From Bimastos eiseni (taxonomy: Eukaryota > Annelida > Clitellata > Crassiclitellata > Lumbricidae): DNA of 64,000 nucleotides. Below are positions 24,301-33,500 of the stretch, piece by piece. Under the pieces are notes generated by a model. It did no database searches and had not been told where the DNA came from. It saw only the letters and a program-made list of their open reading frames with translations. How positions within the stretch are numbered: position 1 is the first letter of the stretch; every line of letters starts with the position of its first letter. The translations under genes and the position numbers were made by a program. The stretch covers positions 32,368,635 through 32,432,634 of the forward strand of contig OY365813.1 of the NCBI GenBank assembly GCA_959347315.1, written 5' to 3'.

Positions 24301-24399
24301 AGTGAACAAACGACTGATCAGGTGGCATTGAGTGCAGAAGGTACAAGCAGTGACAAGGAAGAGACTCCAGGGAACCCAACTAATGATTCTACCACATAA
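9339..24399 (+). CDS. WD40-repeat protein, multi-exon gene (about 850 aa)
   Basis: Reconstructed exons with GT-AG junctions and consistent phase: 9339-9441, 9710-9800, 11011-11098, 12019-12115, 12623-12731, 13141-13203, 13530-13598, 14234-14417, 15056-15149, 15800-15898, 16399-16489, 16907-~17178, ~17642-17741 (or from 17671), 18010-18158, 18914-19039, 19519-19571, 20316-20471, 21500-21683, 22720-22835, 23463-23556, 24175-24399. The start ATG (aaaATGG) opens MAMEKVFAVSETHTRPVTAV. WD repeats are clear from DGLLIVW, SFDKVVKIWSADGK, RQSLMVWKYNV, GNVTKWER, AGWDRRICIWD, EDGTVRIW and SWDKTVRVWNAW, which suggests two beta-propellers of about seven blades. Between them sits a basic, probably helical insert (LKAKRRRKKDKEKYDF, then LQDEEQARTRELKNKR). 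The C-terminus is acidic and Ser/Thr-rich. The 12th-13th exon junction is unresolved. I do not recognise the orthologue. WD40 propellers are scaffolds, and the X-box at 9212 hints at a ciliary role (inference). Confidence 0.85.
10438..10580 (-). repeat. Dispersed repeat shared with 62600-62735
   Basis: The reverse complement reads gactctgaacatctgtgcca, tctgtcagct, ggcccatgactggcgactca and tcagct. It aligns over about 130 bp, with mismatches, to the plus strand near 62.6 kb. It lies in intron 2 of the WD40 gene and appears non-coding. The family is unknown. Confidence 0.65.
11118..11300 (+). mobile_element. SINE family A copy
   Basis: It carries the family core acgccttgcatggctgcc followed by a derivative of aattcaactcctgtagtaa. 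It lies in intron 3 of the WD40 gene, next to a long TCTG-rich tract. The 5' tRNA-like part is poorly preserved. Confidence 0.55.
11334..11720. repeat. Long TCTG/TCTC pyrimidine-rich tract
   Basis: It begins as a clean (TCTG)n run and decays into mixed TCT/CTC/TGT sequence for almost 400 bp. Open frames across it on the plus strand (leucine/serine-rich) are artefacts. Confidence 0.88.
12235..12545. repeat. TGAC/CAAT tetranucleotide and ~30-bp minisatellite
   Basis: A CAAT/CAGT run near 12240-12280 is followed by four to five imperfect copies of a roughly 30-34-bp unit containing cttgctggctgactgactca. It lies in intron 4 of the WD40 gene. Confidence 0.85.
13223..13382. repeat. (GTCA)n / CAGTCAGT tract
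   Basis: Imperfect tetranucleotide array in intron 6 of the WD40 gene, just after the exon ending at 13203. Confidence 0.88.
13965..14155 (-). mobile_element. SINE family A copy
   Basis: Plus-strand text aattcaactgacggcagcca, then gcagggcgcc, is the complement of the family core. The tRNA-derived head (gttcgaaccc type) is represented at the right end by gggggatacgagtatcaaac. It lies in intron 7 of the WD40 gene. Confidence 0.65.
14620..14825. repeat. Degenerate TTATTAACCCTTTAGGG minisatellite
   Basis: About eleven diverged units of 17-19 bp alternate ttattaaccctttagggt and ttattgaccc. The units contain both TTAGGG and CCCTTTA but are not telomeric. It lies in intron 8 of the WD40 gene. Confidence 0.8.
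15578..15778 (-). mobile_element. SINE family A copy
   Basis: Read on the minus strand it matches the copy at 24620-24870 almost end to end: head near gtatctccagtaaggttg, then gagatgtataacgtaatggg, cttgcatggctg, and a tail near ctgcggtttgt. It ends only about 20 bp before exon 10 of the WD40 gene. Confidence 0.75.
16090..16195 (-). mobile_element. SINE family B copy (LINE-like 3' end)
   Basis: Read on the minus strand: ctgacttgacgtagcactcc, tgaataagcc, gtgcc, ggtgctttggtagtttgg. It is the same family as 23345, 42170, 42560, 50085 and 62285, and it shares its end with the LINE at 47840-48540. Confidence 0.65.
17805..17872 (-). mobile_element. SINE family A fragment
   Basis: Short core only (agttgaatttaactgtatgg, then agccatgcgaggcgc). 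It lies in the intron after the exon ending at 17741. Confidence 0.5.
19075..19375. repeat. Modular repeat family fragment
   Basis: A single core unit (aagtagaagctggattgatg) near 19085 is followed by end-type modules at 19265-19370: gttatgaaccctttgtcc, gaaccatctgtcg, gtgaaccatttgtcgtgg. The same GAACCATTTGTCG theme recurs at 38470-38870. It lies in an intron of the WD40 gene. Confidence 0.5.
20820..20905 (-). mobile_element. SINE family C (tRNA-headed) fragment
   Basis: Minus-strand head tagtggccgatcagttggag keeps the box A of the family seen at 35440-35583. The rest is diverged. Confidence 0.5.
20955..21190 (+). mobile_element. tRNA-derived SINE
   Basis: Box A (tagtctaatggttagtg) and box B (ggttggtgttcaaatctc) are spaced as in a tRNA, but there is no cloverleaf with a proper acceptor stem. 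A unique body follows. A 45-bp segment just upstream (gggctggcactgccagagtg) recurs near 44690-44745. It lies in an intron of the WD40 gene. Confidence 0.6.
23345..23450 (+). mobile_element. SINE family B copy
   Basis: The sequence ctgacttgacgtagcactcg, then tgaataagct and an end near tatgataacgattata. It lies directly before the WD40 exon at 23463. Confidence 0.65.
23700..23880. repeat. (ATT)n-rich tract
   Basis: Interrupted ATT/ATC trinucleotides in the last intron of the WD40 gene. Confidence 0.8.
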
Positions 24400-24619
24400 A
24401 CATTTTTAGTAATAAGGTTTCTTTAGAGTTTCCTGTGATCCATTTAAACCGTGACAACTACCTATGATAATTATTCCTATGATAATTATTCCTATTTATA
24501 TTAGTTTTCTATTTATTTATTTTCTTATGACTCATATTGTAAACGATTCCTGGTATTATAAACTGTGAAGAAAGCATTGTTCTGGGGGTAAATTGAGAAA
24601 TGAGCAAGACAGAGGCCTT

Positions 24620-24870
24620 TGGGGAGGGGATGAGTAATGGATTACACCCTGGAGTGCAGGGCTGAGGAACCAAGTTCGAACCCGTATCCCCATAAGGTTG
24701 ATTAGTCCTTTCTTCGCTAGGGTAGTTGCGTAGGTTAAAATGAGATGTATAACGTAATGGGCGCCTTGCATGGCTGTCTACAGATCAATTCAACTCCTGT
24801 AGTAAATTGTCATCATTCATTCCTACTATGTGTGTAATCATAATGCGGTTTGTCGGTTTGAAATTTAACG
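24620..24870 (+). mobile_element. SINE family A, best copy
   Basis: A tRNA-like head with box B (caagttcgaacccgtat) leads into gagatgtataacgtaatggg, then cgccttgcatggctg and aattcaactcctgtagtaa. The tail is tactatgtgtgtaatcataa, then gcggtttgtcggtttgaaat. Total length is about 250 bp. Five other fragments in the window align to it. It lies just 3' of the WD40 stop codon. Confidence 0.75.
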
Positions 24871-27197
24871 GAAGTTATTAGTATTATTATTGTTGTTACA
24901 TTGTTATTACATTATCATTATTATTGTTATTATTAGTTTTGTAAATGTTATTATGATCGGTGCCTTTCAGTGTTGTGTAGCCAGAGTTGAAATCAATGAA
25001 TTTAAGAAAAGGTCAAAATGTGGGTTTCCTGCCATCGTCCATTATTGGAGCAAGGCAGCATTGTCCAAGACACGATTGAAGGTTTTTTGTTCCATTGGCT
25101 GAACGATTCGGCATTGACATCTTTACTAATGATATTATGTGGATTGGCAGAGTTCATATCAAACGTCACACAGCTATGTGTGAATGTGAAATATGAATTA
25201 TATATTTTTGATAAATTAACAGTTTTTTGTGTATGTTTTCCTCGTCTTGAAAGTAAGAAAGTGTGTATGAAGTGTGTATATATGCTCGGAGTATAACCAA
25301 ATTTCATCAGAATCCTTTAAACTTGGTTAAACTTTGTTTTTAAATAGTTATGTGGTGTTTATCTGCTAAGGTCTAGTACTCATTGAACTTCAAAAGCTGT
25401 CGTTGACGATCTCAAGTTTTCAGATCATCTGATAAGTAGTTACGACTTATGACATGGCTAACTCAAACTGTTTCAATATCCGTGGTCTGTGCCAAGTAAT
25501 AGATTGCAACCAATGTGACTCCTTCATAAGATCAGACCTTTCAAGGAATGTTCTTGAGTAAATAAATAAGCTTTATCATCATGAGACTGATTAATGCTTA
25601 TACTTTGCAAGCTATTTATACCTAGACCTAGTAGAAATTAGCACAATTTTGAAGGAAAAAAATGCAGTGTAACATTCTCTTACAATTGATTGTCTGATCC
25701 ATCTACATTTATATGTATTGCCGTCATCTGCAAAACATACTCAGGTCGGGAAGTGGAAATGAACTACATTTTCCATAATTCTACCTTATATTTGTCAGAG
25801 CAGAGCATAGCAGGCATTTATATCGGAGAGTCTTTTGATCCAGTGAGCAGGCTTACATATTATTATGGATTGCTGTCCTAACAATTAAACATACTATTTA
25901 TAACCAAAATGTGCCGAAAGTATTTACAATTGCCAAAGATTTTGATATGTCGACATTATTTTCAAGTTGTGTTCTTGTTCGCATGAGCAGTTTAAAATCT
26001 AACATTCATCTAACGAGTTTGAATCAAGACTTTTGAAGTAGTCTGTAGACTGATTGGTATCAAAGTTAAAGTAACATGTTGCTGTACCTGAGCAAAGGGT
26101 TTTGTAATTTTAATGCAGTATTAATTGTTACGAAGTGCTGGTGATAGGCCTATTTAATGTATTTTGTTGTATATTTTTTTAAAAGTTTATCTTGTTACTA
26201 AACCGATTTTTTTATGTTGTGTTAATTTTAAAATAAGAAATAGAACAACCAGTATTATTACAAAGCACCGATCTTTTGATGTTTTGTTAATTTTTAAATT
26301 ATAAATGGAACAACCAGCATTATTACAAAGCACCAGTTATAATAAATGATTACCAAAGTATTATTTAGAAGGGTTCTTGTACTTTTACTTTAATAGTAAA
26401 ATTGTTGCTTAAAGTACACATTAAATGCAATCATACAAGCAATGCTGGATCCAAATATATGCAACTTCAAGTAAATAAAAAATGCTTGTTGAGTTAAATC
26501 AGATTGATTACTTGAAGTAAAGTTATTTGAAGTTAAGTTCAGTTTACGTTTACTAGAGTACTTCTGCATGTTGTTTTGAGCAATACTTGTCAAAACTTCA
26601 TGTCTGGGTTCACAGCCAAATCAAAAAGCACTAGGGAATGAGGTGGTTTTAGAAAAATTGAAATCTTCAGGGGTCAAGTTTATTCTTTATGGCATTTCCA
26701 AACTACTTTCATTTATGCTAAGGTTTTATAGAAATTGATATTGAGTAATGTGTTACTCGTTTTGACATGTTAATTGTTACTACCTTTATTTGTGTTGCTT
26801 GTTTTATGTAATCCTTTACCTATCGGCAGTTTGCATATATAGCATTGGAAGTTAGTGTGAGTGTTATAATTATAACCAACACGTATGCGTATGAATTATT
26901 ATGTATAACACGACAAAGAGCCTTTTGTTATAAAGAGTATATTGTTTGGTCATAGTTCCAATCGAGGTTGTCTAGAGTTCAGAATAAATATATGGCTCAA
27001 ATTATAGTTGTCAAGAAAATCTTCGCAACTTACTTTTAGTTTAGACCCATCCTGCATTTAGCACAGTTCTTACCAAAATTTAGTCGTGGCATTTGGTCTG
27101 AGTTCAACCTAACAAACATCCCATGATCAACTTAGAAGCATTCGTTGCCAGATGAAAATATCGAGCAAGAATTTGCAATAATTATATGCTCGATGAG
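24871..27197. other. 3' flank of WD40 gene, no gene seen
   Basis: AT-rich non-coding DNA. It contains short (ATT)n runs near 24890-24940 and a 75-bp tandem duplication listed separately. Nothing else is recognised up to the hAT insertion. Confidence 0.4.
26203..26336. repeat. 75-bp tandem duplication
   Basis: Two head-to-tail copies start at 26203 and 26278. Both contain acaaccag(t/c)attattacaa, then agcacc. They have diverged by several substitutions. Confidence 0.8.
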
Positions 27198-27205
27198 GTC
27201 TAGAG

Positions 27206-29837
27206 CAGCGGTTTTCAACCGGTGGTACGCGTACCCCTAGGGGTACGCCAGCTGTTGCCAAGGGGTACGCAAGAAAAAATATTATAAAAAAATATTTTTG
27301 CAAAAACAGATAAAACAAATACTTTCTTGCTATTATTTTAATCCATGTTTAGCTATTCTATGTTTTTCATAAAATTACGTCACAGTTTCATGATACATAT
27401 AAATAAAATAAATACTTTCTCGCTAACATTTTAATTCTTGTTTAGCTATTCTAGGTTTTTCACAAAATAACGTCACAGCTTCGTCATGGATTTAAATAAA
27501 ATAAATAATTAAAAATTAAATAAGAAACAATATAGAATTTTAGATTTAAAGTTTTAAACTGTCAAATTATAGAAAAAAATATTGTAAAATAAATTAATTA
27601 AATACCATGGATAGATGGCTCAAACAACAACCATTAAAAAGAAAGTTATCCTCTGACATCGCTACAGTAAGCAGCGAAACAACAGAGACAGTCACTGCAA
27701 ACGTCCGTGCAGATTCAGACTCCGATGAGGAAAATCAAAAACTTAGGAAGGTTAGGCGATATGATGAGAATTATTTGTCTTTTGGATTCTCATGGTGTGG
27801 TGAAGAAAAAGAACCGAAACCCCAGTGTGTCATATGTAATGAAAAATTATCAAATCATTCGATGAAGCCTTCATTACTTCAACGTCACTTCAATACAAAT
27901 GCTCTTCTCAGAGATAAACCACTCGAATTTTTTAAAAGGAAAGAAGTTGAATTGAAACACGGTAAGAGCACATTAAAATCATTCACAACGGCTAACTCAC
28001 AAGCTTTAACGGCGTCTTATTTGGTAAGCCTGAGAATTGCTAAAACTGGGAAACCACACACTATTGGGGAGAGTCTTATATTGCCTGCAGCTAAAGATAT
28101 TGTGTCATCCATTCTAGGACAAGCTGCTGCCAAAAAACTTGATGTCGTTCCCTTGTCAGACAATACGGTTTCTCGAAGAATTCATGATTTAGCATCACAA
28201 GTAAAAACAATTCTTATTAAAAGAATCAAGCAAAGCAAATATTTTGCAATTCAGCTGGATGAAAGCACCGACGTTACAAATTTTGCACAGCTTATGATGT
28301 ATGTCAGGTATGAATTTGAACAGTCAGTTGAAGAAGAATTTTTGTTTTGTGAGCCTTTATCTGGGCGGACAACAGCGACAGAAATATTTAAGAAAGTTGA
28401 TGATTTCATGACTTCGAATGAAATAAATTGGCAAAATTGTGTTGGTGTTTGTTCCGACGGTGCAGCTGCGATGACTGGCAAACACGGGGGAGTTTTAACA
28501 CAAATTAAACAAGTTGCACCACAAGCAAAGTTCACACATTGCAGTATCCACCGTGAAGCTCTTGCTATCAAAGCCATGCCCACCAGTTTAAAAACTGTTT
28601 TGGACCAATCTGTAAAAGTTGTTAATTTTATAAAAGCTCGGGCTCTCAACTCTCGATTGTTTTCAATAATGTGCAATGAAATGGGGAGTGACCATAAAAA
28701 GCTTCTTTTGCACACAGAAGTAAGATGGTTGTCACGTGGAAAAGTGTTATCTCGACTTTTTGAACTTCGCTCAGAAGTTCAAATATTTCTCACAGACAGT
28801 GAATTTCAAACAGCTGATTTATTTCTCAATGAGTTATGGTTAATGAGGTTGGCGTATTTAGCAGACATTTTTGGTAAACTGAACGAGTTAAATTCTAGCA
28901 TGCAAGGACGAAATATAACTCCATTCGTTGTGGCTGACAAAATAAATGCAACAATTAAGAAGCTTCAGTTCATGTTGTCAGATGTTGAACAACTTAAAGT
29001 AACTGCATTTCAATCACTGCAAACTTTCTTGACAGAGAACGAACTTCGACTGCATCCTGACATGGTTGAAGATATTAAGAAACATTGTTCTCAATTAATT
29101 TCAAATTTTCAGACCTACTTTCCTGAACAGTTTGATGACAAGAGTTGGATACGAAATCCTTTTTCCGAAGTTGCATTGCCAGCTGATTTTTCTGTCCAGG
29201 AAAGAGATCAATTCATCGAACTTTCATGTGATGGTGGATTAAAAAGCGAATTCAACAAGGACTTTTTGAGTGATTTTTGGCTTAAAAGAAGAGCAGAATA
29301 TGGATTGATTTCCGACAGAGCTTTGAAATGTTTGATCCCTTTCAGTATGTCATATCTCTGTGAAACTGGATTTTCTGCAATGCTTGCAATTAAAAACAAA
29401 TACAGATCGAAACTTGAACTTGAGCCAGACTTACGTCTAAAATTGACATTAATAAAGCCTGATATTGCAGACTTGTGCAAATCCAAGCAAGCCCAGTGCT
29501 CGCATTAAAATGATTAAACTTCCATTTGACTGATTAGTTAGCGGCTATTTGCATGCTATTCGAAAATATTAAAAATAAAATAACAAAATTTTCAATTAAA
29601 CTGATTTTATTTGTGTGCAACAATAATAATTTCAATATAATTATAATATATTTAGCAAAATTCATATGATATCAACTTATGAATATAGGATTTCTTTAAT
29701 ATATAGGAGGATAGAACCAATTAACTAAAAGTTGTCAAGTAACTAAAAAACGTTTTGAAAAGTTTTTTTCTGATGGGGTACCCACCCAAATAAAATTTTA
29801 GTTTGGGGTACAACAAAAAAAAGGTTGGGAACCGCTG
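27206..29837 (+). mobile_element. Complete autonomous-type hAT DNA transposon
   Basis: The element is 2632 bp, bounded by identical 8-bp target-site duplications GTCTAGAG at 27198-27205 and 29838-29845, the hallmark of hAT insertion. Terminal inverted repeats are CAGCGGTTTTCAACC on the left and, reversed, CAGCGGTTCCCAACC on the right (13 of 15 identical). Both subterminal regions carry GGGTACGC/GGGTACCC motifs. Inside is one uninterrupted transposase ORF. The perfect duplications and intact frame imply recent insertion. It sits about 700 bp upstream of MSMO1. Confidence 0.95.
27607..29508 (+). CDS. hAT transposase (ZBED5 / SCAND3-like)
   Basis: The 633-aa single-exon product carries out cut-and-paste transposition. 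An N-terminal basic segment is followed by a BED-type zinc finger: C74-x2-C77 in PQCVICNEK, then H94 in LLQRHF. The RNase H-like core has LDESTDV (first Asp about 218) and VCSDGAAAMTGKHGG (second Asp about 284). HCSIHREALA and HTEVRWLSRGKVLSRLFELR follow. The C-terminal hAT dimerisation region has FWLKRRAEY and MSYLCETGFSAM, with the likely catalytic Glu about 586. All acidic residues expected of hAT enzymes appear present. One oddity is that the second His expected in the BED finger, about residues 98-99, is replaced (HFNTNALL, where relatives usually have a second His). The frame is otherwise undamaged. Length and order fit the ZBED5-like group. Confidence 0.95.
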   Translation: MDRWLKQQPLKRKLSSDIATVSSETTETVTANVRADSDSDEENQKLRKVRRYDENYLSFGFSWCGEEKEPKPQCVICNEKLSNHSMKPSLLQRHFNTNALLRDKPLEFFKRKEVELKHGKSTLKSFTTANSQALTASYLVSLRIAKTGKPHTIGESLILPAAKDIVSSILGQAAAKKLDVVPLSDNTVSRRIHDLASQVKTILIKRIKQSKYFAIQLDESTDVTNFAQLMMYVRYEFEQSVEEEFLFCEPLSGRTTATEIFKKVDDFMTSNEINWQNCVGVCSDGAAAMTGKHGGVLTQIKQVAPQAKFTHCSIHREALAIKAMPTSLKTVLDQSVKVVNFIKARALNSRLFSIMCNEMGSDHKKLLLHTEVRWLSRGKVLSRLFELRSEVQIFLTDSEFQTADLFLNELWLMRLAYLADIFGKLNELNSSMQGRNITPFVVADKINATIKKLQFMLSDVEQLKVTAFQSLQTFLTENELRLHPDMVEDIKKHCSQLISNFQTYFPEQFDDKSWIRNPFSEVALPADFSVQERDQFIELSCDGGLKSEFNKDFLSDFWLKRRAEYGLISDRALKCLIPFSMSYLCETGFSAMLAIKNKYRSKLELEPDLRLKLTLIKPDIADLCKSKQAQCSH

Positions 29838-29924
29838 GTCTAGAGAGTACAATTATATCACATGGTAATAATACTCAGTAACGCAGTAGTATGTAAGTAC
29901 AGACTTATTACATTGCTTATTGTG

Positions 29925-30035
29925 CAGATGCAATAATATTGCAGAACAACTGTGCGCGAAGGACTTGTTCAAGGTCCTATACAGTATTTGCCTCGGACGA
30001 GGATGGAACCCGTACTCTCCGCGTTACAGGTCAAC
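29925..30035 (-). mobile_element. SINE family C copy
   Basis: Plus-strand text gtgcgcgaaggacttgttca, then aggtcctatacagt and cggacgaggatggaacccgt, is the complement of the family at 35440-35583. The box B complement is ggatggaaccc. It lies between the hAT element and MSMO1. Confidence 0.65.
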
Positions 30036-30259
30036 CACTCTTACATACATAGGTATGACAACATCAGTTCCGCTAATTATTAGCCCTACCATAGACTTCT
30101 TAATAATAGCCTATTACGAAGTCCATGGCCCTACACGTGTTTCTATCGTCTGTTTTTGTAATTGTGTTTGACGCGCGCTATCATAGAAGCATACCGTTGA
30201 TCAGCTGACGGTCACAGACAATGTCAAAATATCTGAACATCAATGGTGCTTTGTCTCCT

Positions 30260-30339
30260 ATTGGCCAAGCGTCCCGTGGCCCGACGACAATCACCCAATA
30301 GAAGAACGCCTTACAAAACGAAACATTTTAGCAGCCAAT
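30260..30339 (+). promoter_or_regulatory. Candidate SRE/CCAAT cluster upstream of MSMO1
   Basis: ATCACCCAAT at 30290-30299 matches the sterol regulatory element ATCACCCCAC at 8 of 10 positions. CCAAT boxes flank it: inverted at 30260-30264, direct at 30295-30299 and 30335-30339. SREBP targets typically need NF-Y at CCAAT. The cluster lies 200-280 bp upstream of the MSMO1 start. This is a motif match only. Confidence 0.35.
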
Positions 30340-30539
30340 CGACGTCGGCCTTTCAGCTGAGACAGTGTTGCATCAATCGTCAAAATAAATTGCTTTAGTG
30401 TGTCTGTGGTCGCATGGTGTCTATGGTGCGATGGACGCCGCACACAGGGAGGTCCGCGTAACTTTAGGCATCCGCGCAGAAACGGATTATGATTAAGAGT
30501 AGTTAAATCGGGCGCACGGAACGCTGGAGCTGAAGAGAA

Positions 30540-33500
30540 ATGGCGACCGTCCACGACAGCCTCTTGGCAATTCCGAATCAATTAACGGGGCTGATTGAGA
30601 ACATTCTCGATTTAATGCCAAGCAATCCATTGCGGGATGTTTTTGAAAGCGCCTGGATCTACATGACCGACAACTATACAAAGTTTCAGATTGCAACATT
30701 CGGATCACTGTTGGTTCATGAGGTTTTTAACTTTTTATTTGTCACTATGTTATCGTTGCACGGGTAATTTTCTCGTGTGAGAATAACGTTTAGAACGATG
30801 GGTGCTTGGTATTTATACATCGTTGTAGGCTACTGTGCGTTTGCTGGTACTCTAATGAAGAATATTCTTACTTACTTACTTGGGAGTTTAGTGGTTAGTA
30901 TGCAGAACTCTCAATCGAGAGGTTGGGTGTTCAAATCCCCTCCATTAGGCCTACAGAACTCTGGAATGGGTTGAAGAGTTCTGCCCTATCTCTACACTCA
31001 CCCAATTCAGCCATGGTGACTGTAATTGACTAAACTGCTGATGGAAAGAGTGTGAAGGTGATTATCAGTAAAATAGAGGTAAGAGAGGGTGGGAGTATTG
31101 GAGGTAAGGGAGGAGGAGAGTATTGGAGGTAAGGGAGGAGGAGAGTATTGAAGGTAAGGGAGGAGTGTTGGAGGTAAGGGAGGAAGAGAGTATTGGAGGT
31201 AAGGGAGGAGGAGAGTATTGGAGGTAAGGGATGAGGAGAGTATTGGAGGTAAGGGAGGAGGAGAGTATTGGAGGTAAGAGAGGAGGAGAGTATTGGAGGT
31301 AAGAGAGGAGGAGAGTATTGGAGGTTAGGTCGGGTGCCGATTGTTGATTAGTCAGTTATTGATTTATTTGTTGTGTTACAAATTTTGCCTCGAATTCTGT
31401 GTTTGCATTGGCGAATTACTGTGTCTGTCATTATTTTGTGCCAGTCTTTCATTGTATAAATGAAATAAACTGTTTCAATTCGAATTGTCTTCAGATGTAT
31501 TGGTTGTCTAGATCCTTTACATGAACACTGGCTTTCTGATGGGTTTCATATGTATTCTGTTACTTTCAGGTGATCTACTTTTTGCTCTGTTTACCGGGTT
31601 TCCTCTTTCAGTTTATGCCATTCATGCAAAGATTCAAGATTCAACAAGTAAGCAACAATTCAAAATAAGTTGTTTCTAGCTATGAATGGGGTAGTCATAG
31701 AAATTTATGATTTACATTGTGTTTCATGCCATAGTGTATTACCTAAAAATTCAAACATATTGAGAATTGTATTGTATTTAAGTTTATTGAGAATATAAAA
31801 TTATGGCTGTCAATATGTATAAATTTACAAATCAAATGATGCCACTTAAGATTGAAATAGACCTACCCATAAATAGATAATAAAATAAATTTAAACCAGT
31901 CTCTCCAGTTTCAACTACTCTAAAGGAACTACTTCTTCATGATTGTGGAAATTAAAAACTGATTATGACCTTGACACAACTTCCAAAGTTGGGTTTGAAA
32001 GCAGCCAAGTTTAACACTAGTTCTTCCAAGTTGAGTTTAAAGCACGTGTAAGTTTGAGACTAATAGTTCCTAGTGGGGTTTAAAAGCAGTCAATTTCTTT
32101 CAAGTCTGTTCCTTTGTTTCATGGATAATTTTTTTCTGCATTCATAATCTATTACTTGTGTGCATAGGATAAACCAGAAACTGCAGGAAATCAATGGAAA
32201 TGTTTCAGGCTGTTGATGTTCAGTCATTTTGTAATACAGGTCAGTCTTTATATCTCTCTTCTTGGGTTGGTTACTTGCCATTTAATGACACTGTCAAAAT
32301 GAAGATGATTAGCAATGCCCTCCTCCTTTCTTCTGGCTTGGACTCATTGGATTGGATCACATGTGAGAAAGTGGCTGAGTTAGTTAGGATAGTGTCAGAG
32401 TTAAATGTTATTGTAGTTAGTTGATGTTTAATGACATATATCATAACAAAGATTGTCAACATAACAAAGAGTATCAATGATGTGCTATTTTTGCCTCAGA
32501 AGATAATTTGCCAGTTATTTTCACTGTTTTGAAGTAGAGTGTGGGACGTTTAGCATCCAATACAGCTCTTTGCATATTTAATGAAATCGCTTCTCTCGTT
32601 CGAGTTATTTTGTTTCTTTAATTCACAGTTTCCAATGATTTTTGGCACATACACATTCACTGAAATGTTTGGCATATCTTACGACTGGAACCAAATGCCA
32701 CGCTGGTACGTCATCGCAACACAGGTATGCACACACACACACACACACTGTTTTCCTCTTCAGTTGATTGTTATCCTCTATGGCAGAGATTTTAAGACTT
32801 CAGTAAATATGAGATGATGAGATAAGATATTTGTTAGATATCCAAACAACTCTGCTGACAAAGTTGTTGTCTGAATGTCAGTTGACCGAATCCCACACAA
32901 TGCACTGCATACAAGATTAGAAGGAAAAAGAACCAACAGCAGACGAAGACTATGATGGATAGACACCTTTTAATGAGGACATAACATCACTTTTGACTGA
33001 CGATTGACTGTGGACAATTGAGATAATTCATTCTTACCCATTGCCACCAAATGGCAGGCATCAGGAACTGATGATGATTGTGTTTTAACTATGAACCATA
33101 GCAATTAATGTGTGCACATTCACTTGTCTTTTTGGCCAATCCTCACACTCGCCGTCTCGTCTTCCCACTGACAAGGCTTGGCCACCCGCCATCTTATGGC
33201 GAGTCTACAAAAGTGAAGAACTTTCTAGTTAAAACTTCATACACATGGCTTAAGGGCCTGCTCTTTTATCCTACCTAAATATGTTTCTTATAGGTATTGG
33301 TCTGTTCGGTCATTGAAGACACGTGGCACTACTGGGTTCATAGACTGATGCATGATAAGCGTCTCTACAAGTACGTCCACAAAGTCCATCACAATTTCCA
33401 GTCACCGTTTGGAATGACGGCAGAGTATGCTCATCCAGCAGAGACAGTTGGTAAGAATTGCTTAGATCTTCTGAGCAATCAATCTCTAACCGACAATTAA

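Noticed and set aside
30540..30764. MSMO1 exon 1 extended to 30763 (donor ggtaattt)
   Set aside because: Reading through to that donor puts a stop at the start of exon 2; the donor after HE at 30723 restores the family sequence.
31085..31325. CRISPR-like regular repeat
   Set aside because: Contiguous 25-bp units without spacers in a eukaryotic intron; an ordinary minisatellite.
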